Of a DNA stretch of 11,364 bases, positions 5,343-11,364 are shown piece after piece. Under the pieces are notes generated by a model, which was not told the DNA's origin, ran no database searches, and worked only from the letters and a program-made list of their open reading frames with translations. The DNA is from Clostridia bacterium (GTDB lineage: Bacteria > Bacillota_A > Clostridia > Oscillospirales > CAG-272): positions 1-11,364 of the forward strand of contig JAFQUG010000333.1 of NCBI GenBank assembly GCA_017408625.1. Reading direction: 5' to 3'. Each line of letters starts with the position of its first letter. Position 1 is the stretch's first letter. Made by a program: the position numbers and the translations under genes.

Positions 5343-8300
5343 ATGCCAAACGAATTCGTACATTTGCACCTGCACAGCGAATACAGCCTGCTGGACGGCG
5401 CCTGCCGCATTGCGGATATTCCCGCAAGAGCTGCTGAGTGCGGCCACCATGCCGTTGCCATTACCGATCACGGCGCGATGTACGGTGTGGTCGAATTCTA
5501 TAAGGCCTGCAAGAAAGCGGGCATCAAGCCCATCATCGGCTGCGAGGTCTACGTGGCAAACGGCTCGCGCTATGAAAAATTCAAGAGTGCCGAGGCTGGG
5601 GCAAACCATCTGGTGCTGCTTTGCGAGAACCAACAGGGCTATGAAAATCTGATCTCTCTTGTCTCCCGCGGCTTTACAGAGGGCTTTTACGGCAAGCCGC
5701 GCGTGGATATGGAGCTTTTGCGCGCGCACCACCAAGGCCTGATCGCGCTCTCCGCCTGCCTTGCAGGCAAGATCCCGCGTCAGCTCTCCGCAGGTGATTA
5801 TGCAGCCGCCAAGCAGACGGCAGAAGAGTACGCTGCGCTGTTTGGCCGCGAAAATTTCTTCATCGAGCTGCAAAACCACGGTATGGTGGAGCAAAAGCAG
5901 CTGTTGCCGCAGCTTTACCGCCTTGCCAAGGAATGTAACCTTGGCGTGGTGGCCACCAACGACTGCCATTATCTGCGCCGTCGCGACGCCTCCACCCAGG
6001 CGATATTGATGTGCATTCAGACCAACTCGTCGATTGAGGACGGCCGCCCGATCGGCTTTGAAACGGACGAGTTTTACTATAAAGATACGCATGAGATGCG
6101 CATGCTGTTCGGGCAATATGAGGGCGCGCTTGAAAATACGGTCAGGATTGCCGACCGCTGCTCGGTCGAATTCGATTTTGACACGCTGTATCTGCCCAAA
6201 TTTCCGTGCCCCGATGGCAAGAATTCGGTGTCTTACTTGTACGAGCTTGCAGAGCAGGGCTTTGCCGCACGCGTGCAAAAGGGGCAGATCACCTTTGACT
6301 GCGCCTCGGAGCAGGATTACCGCGACCGCATTGCCTATGAGCTGTCGATCATCGAGCAGATGGGCTATGCCGATTATTTTCTGATCGTGCAGGACTATGT
6401 CAACTATGCCAAGAGCCGCGGAATTCCCGTAGGCCCGGGCAGAGGCTCGGGAGCGGGCTCGCTGGTCGCATTTGTGCTTGGCATTACCGACGTGGATTCG
6501 ATCCGATATGACCTCTTGTTTGAGCGTTTTCTCAACCCCGAGAGAGTCAGCATGCCCGATATTGATATTGACTTTTGCTACAACCGCCGCGACGAGGTGA
6601 TCGACTACGTGGCAAAGCGTTACGGCCGAGAGCACGTCTCGCAGATCATCACCTTCGGTACGCTTGCCGCGCGCGCGGCCATCCGCGATTGCGGACGCGC
6701 CATGGGCATGCCGTATGCTGACGTGGACGTGATTGCCAAGGCCGTGCCCGCAGAGCTGAACATCACGCTGGAGCACGCGCTCAAAATGCCCGAGCTCAAG
6801 CAGCTTTATCATGCATCCGAAAAGAACCGTGAGCTGATCGATACCGCCATGGCGCTCGAGGGCATGCCGCGTAACGTGTCTGTGCACGCTGCGGGTATTG
6901 TAATCACGGACAAGCCCGTGAGCAAATACGTGCCGCTCGCACACAGCAACGGCACGGTCGTGACCCAGTTTGACATGGACACCATCGCAAATCTGGGACT
7001 TCTGAAATTTGACTTTTTGGGGCTTCGCTATCTGACCATTATCAACGACGCACAGAATCAGATCCGCGAAAATCATCCCGATTTTGATATCACCCGTATC
7101 CCGTACGACGATAAGGAGACCTATGCGCTGATTGCCAAGGGCAATACCTCGGGTGTGTTCCAGCTTGAGTCAAGCGGCATCAAGCAGGTGCTTGTGCAGC
7201 TGCGCCCCGAGTGCTTTGAGGATATCATTGCGGTCATTGCACTTTATCGTCCCGGACCTATGGATTCGATTCCGCGCTATATCGAGTGCCGCCACGATCC
7301 CGCAAAGATCGAGTACGACACACCGCTGCTTGAGCCGATCTTGAAGGAAACGTACGGCTGCGCCGTGTACCAGGAGCAGGTCATGCGCATTTTCCGCGAG
7401 GTGGCAGGGTACAGCTTTGGGCACGCGGACATCGTGCGCCGCGCCATGTCCAAGAAAAAGGCGGACGTGCTGGAAGCTGAGCGCAAGGACTTTATCTCGG
7501 GCGCTGCGCTGCGCGGTGTGGACGAGGCAACCGCCACCAAGCTGTTTGACGACCTCGGCAATTTCGCCAACTACGCATTCAATAAATCGCACGCCGCCGC
7601 GTATGCCGTACTGTCTTACAGAACCGCATATCTCAAGGCGCACTATCCCTGTGAATACTTCTCGGCACTGCTGACCAGCGTGCTTGGAAATCAGACAAAA
7701 ATTGCGGAATATATCGGAGAATGTAACAAGCGCGGCATCTCGGTGCTGCCGCCCGATATCAACCGCAGCCGCGCCGATTTTTACGGCAAGGACAACACCA
7801 TCCGCTTCGGCCTGCTGGCACTCAAAAACGTGGGCGGACAGTTTGTGGATTCGCTTTGCCGCGAGCGCGAGGGGCATGATTTTGCATCCTTTGAGGACTT
7901 TGTGGAGCGCATGTCGGGCAAGGATATGAATAAGCGCATGATCGAGGCGCTGATCAAGGCCGGCGCGTTTGATTCGCTTGGTGTCTATCGCTCCAGGCTG
8001 CTCTCGGTCTACGAGCAGATCATCGATACCGTGTCGCAGAAAAACCGCGACAATATCGCAGGCCAACTGGATATGTTCAGCATGGTACCCGAGGTCAAGG
8101 CAAAGACCTCCTTCTCGTATCCGCAAATTCCAGAATATTCAAAAAGGGAAAAGCTGATGCTGGAAAAGGACGCGTCGGGCATGTATTTCTCGGGGCATCT
8201 GCTGGACGGCTATGATAAATGCATTGCCGCTCTTAGCACCGTGGATATTTCCGAGCTTGCAGACGAGACAGGCTCGCTCTTGCCCGACCGCGCACGCGTG

Positions 8301-8936
8301 CGCATTGCGGGCATGATCACCTCGGTGACCGTCAAGACCACCAAGAACGACCAACGTATGGCGTTCTTTACCTTAGAGGATCGCACGGGCGAGATTGAGT
8401 GCATCATGTTTGCCAAGACCTATGAAAATCTTGGGCATCTGGTGCGCGTGGATAACGCTTTATACGTCGAGGGCAATATCTCGGTGCGCGAGGAAGAAGC
8501 GCCCAAGGTGCTTGTCGGCACGGCAGCCGAGCTTGTGGACGACGAGCATTATACCCCGAAACCTGCTGCAACCGCCGCACCTCACCGCACCCCCATAGGG
8601 GCCGATGTCCCCGACGGCCCGCACCGCACCGCCGACGCATCCCGCCGCACCCCCGTAGGGGCCGACGTCCCCGACGGCCCGCAACGTGTCGCCGACGCCC
8701 CGCGCCCTCCCAAAATCAAAAAACTCTACCTGCGCGTGCCGGATCTGCAGGGCACCTCTTACCGCAAGGCACTCAACTTAGCCGAGATCTTTGACGAAGG
8801 CCTGACCGTGCCGTTGGTCTTCTACGACAACAGCGCAAAATCCTACGTGCCGCACTCCAAGGGCATCGCGCTCTCTCCCTTTGTCATGCAGCAGCTGATT
8901 GATTTGCTTGGCAAGGAAAACGTGATTTATCAATAA
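5343..8936 (+). CDS. dnaE: DNA polymerase III subunit alpha
   Basis: A 1197-residue replicative polymerase of the DnaE type. The N-terminal PHP domain begins HLHLHSEYSLLDG (7-19), continues with ITDHGAMYG and GCEVYV, and keeps SACLAGK and NDCHY, so its metal-binding residues look largely intact, unlike E. coli. The polymerase core has VGPGRGSGAGSLVAF (363-377), the catalytic MPDIDIDF (404-411; Asp406 and Asp408) and KFDFLGLR, whose Asp557 is the third catalytic acid. The tau/beta-binding side follows, with VYQEQVMRI and GHADIVRRAMSKKK. An OB-fold starts near 986 (VRIAGMITSV). Between it and a C-terminal segment (about 1125-1197) is a Pro/Arg/Asp-rich insert (about 1071-1123) made of two 20-residue repeats. 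The start has AAAGGAGA at normal spacing. It follows whiA and the hairpin array without a visible promoter, and a terminator lies 33 bases after the stop. Confidence 0.96.
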   Translation: MPNEFVHLHLHSEYSLLDGACRIADIPARAAECGHHAVAITDHGAMYGVVEFYKACKKAGIKPIIGCEVYVANGSRYEKFKSAEAGANHLVLLCENQQGYENLISLVSRGFTEGFYGKPRVDMELLRAHHQGLIALSACLAGKIPRQLSAGDYAAAKQTAEEYAALFGRENFFIELQNHGMVEQKQLLPQLYRLAKECNLGVVATNDCHYLRRRDASTQAILMCIQTNSSIEDGRPIGFETDEFYYKDTHEMRMLFGQYEGALENTVRIADRCSVEFDFDTLYLPKFPCPDGKNSVSYLYELAEQGFAARVQKGQITFDCASEQDYRDRIAYELSIIEQMGYADYFLIVQDYVNYAKSRGIPVGPGRGSGAGSLVAFVLGITDVDSIRYDLLFERFLNPERVSMPDIDIDFCYNRRDEVIDYVAKRYGREHVSQIITFGTLAARAAIRDCGRAMGMPYADVDVIAKAVPAELNITLEHALKMPELKQLYHASEKNRELIDTAMALEGMPRNVSVHAAGIVITDKPVSKYVPLAHSNGTVVTQFDMDTIANLGLLKFDFLGLRYLTIINDAQNQIRENHPDFDITRIPYDDKETYALIAKGNTSGVFQLESSGIKQVLVQLRPECFEDIIAVIALYRPGPMDSIPRYIECRHDPAKIEYDTPLLEPILKETYGCAVYQEQVMRIFREVAGYSFGHADIVRRAMSKKKADVLEAERKDFISGAALRGVDEATATKLFDDLGNFANYAFNKSHAAAYAVLSYRTAYLKAHYPCEYFSALLTSVLGNQTKIAEYIGECNKRGISVLPPDINRSRADFYGKDNTIRFGLLALKNVGGQFVDSLCREREGHDFASFEDFVERMSGKDMNKRMIEALIKAGAFDSLGVYRSRLLSVYEQIIDTVSQKNRDNIAGQLDMFSMVPEVKAKTSFSYPQIPEYSKREKLMLEKDASGMYFSGHLLDGYDKCIAALSTVDISELADETGSLLPDRARVRIAGMITSVTVKTTKNDQRMAFFTLEDRTGEIECIMFAKTYENLGHLVRVDNALYVEGNISVREEEAPKVLVGTAAELVDDEHYTPKPAATAAPHRTPIGADVPDGPHRTADASRRTPVGADVPDGPQRVADAPRPPKIKKLYLRVPDLQGTSYRKALNLAEIFDEGLTVPLVFYDNSAKSYVPHSKGIALSPFVMQQLIDLLGKENVIYQ
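8581..8700 (+). repeat. Two in-frame 60-bp REP-like repeats inside dnaE
   Basis: Bases 8581-8640 and 8641-8700 align without gaps and match at 50 of 60 positions by my count. Each contains CCCC(A/G)TAGGGGCCGA and CCCCGACGGCCCG, which can fold: GGGCCG pairs with CGGCCC in the second copy. Sixty bases equal 20 codons, so the frame is kept, and each unit encodes R-T-P-(I/V)-G-A-D-V-P-D-G-P. The CGTAGGG core and GC-rich palindrome resemble the terminator hairpin after dnaE. This looks like an intergenic palindromic repeat that entered or expanded within a tolerant linker. Confidence 0.8.
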
Positions 8937-8968
8937 GTTTTCTGCTGTTTTGAATGGCTCAATTTTAT

Positions 8969-9007
8969 AACGTAGGGCGGGGGCTTGCTCCCGCCGTTCG
9001 TTTTTTT
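8969..9007 (+). terminator. Intrinsic terminator after dnaE with a REP-like core
   Basis: The inner stem pairs 8976-8983 (GGCGGGGG) with 8988-8995 (CTCCCGCC), one G-T pair, loop CTTG. An outer stem pairs AACG (8969-8972) with CGTT (8999-9002) across a 3x3 internal loop. Seven T residues follow at 9001-9007. It lies 33 bases after the dnaE stop and should end the HAD-murB-whiA-dnaE transcript. The GTAGGGCGGGGG core resembles the repeats inside dnaE. Confidence 0.75.
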
Positions 9008-9024
9008 GATCACGTGCGAATTTT

Positions 9025-9050
9025 TTGCTTTCTCGTTTGTTATATATATT
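9025..9050 (+). promoter_or_regulatory. Weak candidate promoter for the sigma-factor operon
   Basis: The 209-bp gap 8937-9145 holds the terminator above, then a very A/T-rich stretch. TTGCTT (9025-9030) and TATATT (9045-9050) could be -35 and -10 boxes, but the spacing is only 14 bases. A GGAAAT (9068-9073) with TGTC (9086-9089) recalls an ECF-type promoter but is also too closely spaced. A promoter is expected here because a terminator lies upstream, yet I cannot place it firmly. Confidence 0.25.
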
Positions 9051-9101
9051 TATCTTGATAAAAAATCGGAAATTTTCAAAAATTCTGTCAAAAAATCTTC
9101 C

Positions 9102-9132
9102 AAAAGTTGTGTAGGTAAGTAGAACGACTTTT
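9102..9132 (+). promoter_or_regulatory. Leader hairpin next to the ribosome site of the first sigma gene
   Basis: AAAAGTTG (9102-9109) pairs with CGACTTTT (9125-9132), eight pairs including one T-G, with a 15-base loop. It ends two bases before the ribosome site GGGAG (9135-9139) and runs into a T-run (9129-9134). It could act as an attenuator or limit ribosome access. The stem is short and A/T-rich, so this is tentative. Confidence 0.3.
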
Positions 9133-9145
9133 TTGGGAGAGCAGC

Positions 9146-9703
9146 ATGCAGGATAAAGAAACGAGAGAAAGACCGCAGTTGAGCAAGGAACAGCACAAGG
9201 TGCTGACCTTGATCTATGAGCTTTACTATAAACAGATGTATCAGAAGGCGTATGCCATTCTGCGCAATAAGCAGGACGCAGAGGACGCTGTGCAGGAGGC
9301 GTTTTATCGCGTCTGTCTGAATGCAGAGGCATTTGCACAGCCGCACAGTGATTCCACGGTAGCATTGATCCATACGTATACCAAAAACGCTGCGATCAAT
9401 TCTTATCACAGAAAAAAACGCCGCAGAGCCATGCTTTCGGATGACCGGGATGCGGATGAGTTGAGCATTCCGCTTGACGATCTTGCCGCCCTGATCGAGC
9501 GTGAGGAAATGGCAGCTCGGGTCAGAGCGGCTGTGGAGACTTTAGAGCCACGGTATCGTGAAGTAATCACGCTCAAGTATTACGCACATATGAAAAATAT
9601 CGAGATCTCAAAGAGGCTGGGGCTTTCGCCAAACGTGATCAACGGTCGGATCTTTCGCGCCAAAAAAGCCTTGCGAAGAGTTCTTGACCAAAGCGACAGA
9701 TAG
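9146..9703 (+). CDS. ECF-like sigma-70 family RNA polymerase sigma factor (first of pair)
   Basis: A 185-residue sigma factor with only regions 2 and 4, the size of extracytoplasmic-function types. Region 2 spans about 24-92: YELYYKQMYQKAYAILRNKQ then DAEDAVQEAFYRV (44-56, the conserved core-binding segment), followed by NAAINSYHRKKRRR for -10 recognition. An acidic linker (about 98-120) leads to region 4, LEPRYREVITLKYYAHMKNIEISKRLGLSPNVINGRIFRAKKALRRVL (133-180), a helix-turn-helix for the -35. The start has GGGAG six bases upstream. It is the first gene of a three-gene operon: ten bases separate it from a second, quite different sigma factor, which is followed by a membrane protein that may restrain one or both. 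The trigger and target promoters cannot be read from sequence. A specific ECF group is not assigned. Confidence 0.9.
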   Translation: MQDKETRERPQLSKEQHKVLTLIYELYYKQMYQKAYAILRNKQDAEDAVQEAFYRVCLNAEAFAQPHSDSTVALIHTYTKNAAINSYHRKKRRRAMLSDDRDADELSIPLDDLAALIEREEMAARVRAAVETLEPRYREVITLKYYAHMKNIEISKRLGLSPNVINGRIFRAKKALRRVLDQSDR

Positions 9704-9713
9704 GAGGCAGAGG

Positions 9714-10274
9714 ATGCAGGATCATCAAATCATTGCACTATACAATCAACGCGACGAGCGAGCAATCGAGCAGACCGCACAAAAGTATGGCAACTATTGC
9801 TTGAGCATCGCGCAAAATATCCTGCGCAATATGCAGGACAGCGAGGAGTGCGTCAACGATACCTGGTTGCAGACCTGGAATTCGATCCCTCCCGCCTGTC
9901 CGACCGTGCTTAAAACCTACGTTGGACGCATTACCAGAAATTTGTCCATCAATCGCTATAAATCCAAAAACCGCGATAAGCGCGGCGGCGGAGAGGCAAC
10001 GCTTGCCTTGGATGAGCTTGCTGAGGTTGCATCTTTGGATCAAAGCAAACAGCGTTACGTGGATCATCTGGTGTTTGCTGAGTCCTTCAATCGCTTTTTG
10101 CGCAGCCTGCCCGAGCGCGATTGCAATATTTTCATTCGCCGTTATTATCACGTGGATGGCGTAGAGGCGATTGCCAAGCGGTATGGGATCAGCAAGGCAA
10201 ACGTGTTCAAGATCCTTTCACGTACGCGCCGGGCACTCAAAGTCTTTTTGGAAGAGGAGGGCTTTGCGCTATGA
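9714..10274 (+). CDS. ECF-like sigma-70 family RNA polymerase sigma factor (second of pair)
   Basis: A 186-residue sigma factor of a type common in Clostridia. Region 2 runs from about 8 to 85: IIALYNQRDERAIEQTAQKYGNYC, then ILRNMQDSEECVNDTWLQTWNSIPP (36-60) and GRITRNLSINRYKSKNRDKRGGG (71-93). Region 4 is SLPERDCNIFIRRYYHVDGVEAIAKRYGISKANVFKILSRTRRALKVFL (131-179). It is clearly distinct from the preceding sigma factor, with a different core-binding segment and linker, so the pair is not a recent duplication. I chose ATG at 9714, preceded by AGGAGG (9702-9707) at ideal spacing; a TTG at 9684 would overlap the upstream gene and lies before this ribosome site. The TGA stop overlaps the next start as ATGA, coupling it to the membrane protein, its most likely partner. 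Confidence 0.92.
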   Translation: MQDHQIIALYNQRDERAIEQTAQKYGNYCLSIAQNILRNMQDSEECVNDTWLQTWNSIPPACPTVLKTYVGRITRNLSINRYKSKNRDKRGGGEATLALDELAEVASLDQSKQRYVDHLVFAESFNRFLRSLPERDCNIFIRRYYHVDGVEAIAKRYGISKANVFKILSRTRRALKVFLEEEGFAL

Positions 10275-11364
10275 CCAATCAAATGCTGTTTGAGCTGATG
10301 AGCGAGATCGATTGTGATCTGATCGAGCGCGCCGAAGCCCCTGTGCCCATGCGCAAAAAGCCGATCTTTCGCGTTGCGCTGATCGCTGCCGTCATGTCGC
10401 TTATGCTGGCCGTCTGCACACTCACATTGGGAGTAGCAGGCACGGTAGCGGTTGTCCAATACGAGGGCTACGTGGAGGAAAACTATCCCGAATACGACGG
10501 AACCGTGCTGCATCTGACCGAGATCATGCTGACAGAGGATCAAAACCTGCTCTCGTCCTTGCTTGACGAGGACATCAGGCAAGTGCTCGGCAGTGCGATC
10601 GCAGCCCTGCGGCAATCGTGGGGAGAAGACCGTGATTCGGACAGAGAGAATACGGCCGAGCCCGATCGGGAAACGGGAGATCCGGGGGATGACTCCGCAG
10701 TAGGCGGAGAAAGAGATCCCGAGCAGACCACCAAGCCCGAGACTGAAACCGAGCAGCCTACGACCGAGGAAACCACCTATCAGCCGCCCGAGGATCAGGC
10801 CATTTTCGTTCACAGCTCATATGACAGCCTGTATATGGTTGCGGGTGAACGCGAAATCGAGGTGTTTTCCGAGAACTACAATCAATGGCGCAAAAAGGTC
10901 GAGGTGACCGATGCCGCGGTCACGCACCTCAAATTCAACGGCTGGCTAGCCTTTGCACTGACCACACCGGGGACGTACGGCTATAAGATCGATCAGGGAG
11001 AGCCTGTTTATGACAGATCCTTTTCCAAGGTCCCCGAGGACATGGTCAAAACGGTTGCTGCCTATATGGGCGGCAAATCCTGCTCCAGAATGGCGGTGCT
11101 TGTACCTGTTGCCGATCTTGCGCCGGGTGAGCATAAGGTATATATCTGCGTCAAAGCAGCCAACGGCAACGAGAGCAATCTTGTCATCTTTACAGTGACC
11201 ATCCCCGACAGTTGGGGTGAAGAGAGCGAGACCGAGCCACAGATTACCGATGAGTTGCCCGAGCAGGGCTGGTCCGAGGGGCTTGCTTATACTGAGCAGA
11301 CCCGAAGAGGGGAGACGGTCTACGTGGTGAGCGGTATAGGCGAGTGCACGGATGCACAGCTGTA
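10271..11364 (+). CDS. Single-pass membrane protein with acidic stalk; probable anti-sigma/sensor (3' end cut)
   Basis: The frame is open from ATG 10271 to the window edge (364 codons, no stop), so the gene is incomplete. The start overlaps the sigma stop (ATGA), with GAGGAGG at 10254-10260. A short cytoplasmic part (1-34) contains ELMSEIDCDLIERAE (8-22), resembling the 'IDDDLIxEA' segment of proteins encoded next to clostridial ECF sigma factors. A hydrophobic span at about 35-62 follows, with positive residues (RKK) before it, placing the rest outside. Residues about 118-176 form a low-complexity stalk rich in Glu, Asp, Thr and Pro (e.g. TKPETETEQPTTEETT), then a likely beta-rich outer domain begins at about 177. 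A second Glu/Thr patch follows near 317. By position it is the likely membrane partner of the sigma factor(s). I recognise no catalytic or named binding domain; the role is inferred. Confidence 0.8.
   Translation, partial: MTNQMLFELMSEIDCDLIERAEAPVPMRKKPIFRVALIAAVMSLMLAVCTLTLGVAGTVAVVQYEGYVEENYPEYDGTVLHLTEIMLTEDQNLLSSLLDEDIRQVLGSAIAALRQSWGEDRDSDRENTAEPDRETGDPGDDSAVGGERDPEQTTKPETETEQPTTEETTYQPPEDQAIFVHSSYDSLYMVAGEREIEVFSENYNQWRKKVEVTDAAVTHLKFNGWLAFALTTPGTYGYKIDQGEPVYDRSFSKVPEDMVKTVAAYMGGKSCSRMAVLVPVADLAPGEHKVYICVKAANGNESNLVIFTVTIPDSWGEESETEPQITDELPEQGWSEGLAYTEQTRRGETVYVVSGIGECTDAQL

Noticed and set aside
5229..7076. A 615-codon open frame antisense to dnaE
   Set aside because: It is opposite the PHP and polymerase domains of a clearly real dnaE; its His/Val/Ala-rich sequence is typical of an antisense shadow in GC-rich DNA.
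10148..10813. A 221-codon minus-strand open frame with Gly/Leu-rich sequence
   Set aside because: It is antisense to the end of the second sigma gene and the start of the membrane protein, whose frame, overlap and ribosome site are convincing.

Overview
The window looks like chromosomal DNA from a moderately GC-rich member of the Clostridia (Bacillota), probably a gut-type lineage. The evidence is strong AGGAGG-type ribosome sites, the murB-whiA-dnaE gene order, a coaE-slt pair, a Gram-positive type MurB, and tandem small sigma factors of a kind common in Clostridia. I cannot place it more precisely from sequence alone.

Layout. Two operons diverge from a compact promoter region at about 2497-2664, with two sigma-A-like promoters back to back. 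Leftward (minus strand) run a Gfo/Idh/MocA-family oxidoreductase, dephospho-CoA kinase (coaE), a membrane-anchored lytic-transglycosylase-like protein that lacks the catalytic glutamate, and the beginning of an M18-type aminopeptidase cut by the left edge. Rightward run a YjjG-like HAD nucleotidase (TTG start), murB (peptidoglycan precursor synthesis), whiA (DNA-binding regulator) and dnaE (DNA polymerase III alpha). Most junctions are ATGA overlaps or gaps of a few bases, so each set is probably one transcript. After dnaE come an intrinsic terminator and a 209-bp gap, then a second rightward operon: two different ECF-like sigma factors followed by a single-pass membrane protein with an acidic stalk and an outer domain, cut by the right edge. 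This third gene is the likely anti-sigma or sensor partner.

Non-coding structure. The whiA-dnaE gap (5152-5342) is almost filled by a string of short hairpins. Four are exactly 19 nt (8-bp stem, 3-nt loop) with different but internally complementary stems, separated by GAAAT/GTGAA linkers. They are preceded by a longer hairpin that includes the whiA stop codon and followed by a 10-bp stem with a GCGA tetraloop. A second repeat type, a GC-rich GTAGGG palindrome, occurs twice in tandem inside dnaE as an in-frame 60-bp repeat, and a related sequence forms the terminator after dnaE.

The window mixes housekeeping functions (CoA synthesis, cell wall, replication) with an envelope-signalling operon. 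The most unusual items are the hairpin string, the in-frame repeat in dnaE, the degenerate transglycosylase and the sigma-sigma-membrane protein operon. No rRNA, tRNA, CRISPR array or insertion sequence was seen, and no gene-free stretch exceeds 300 bases.
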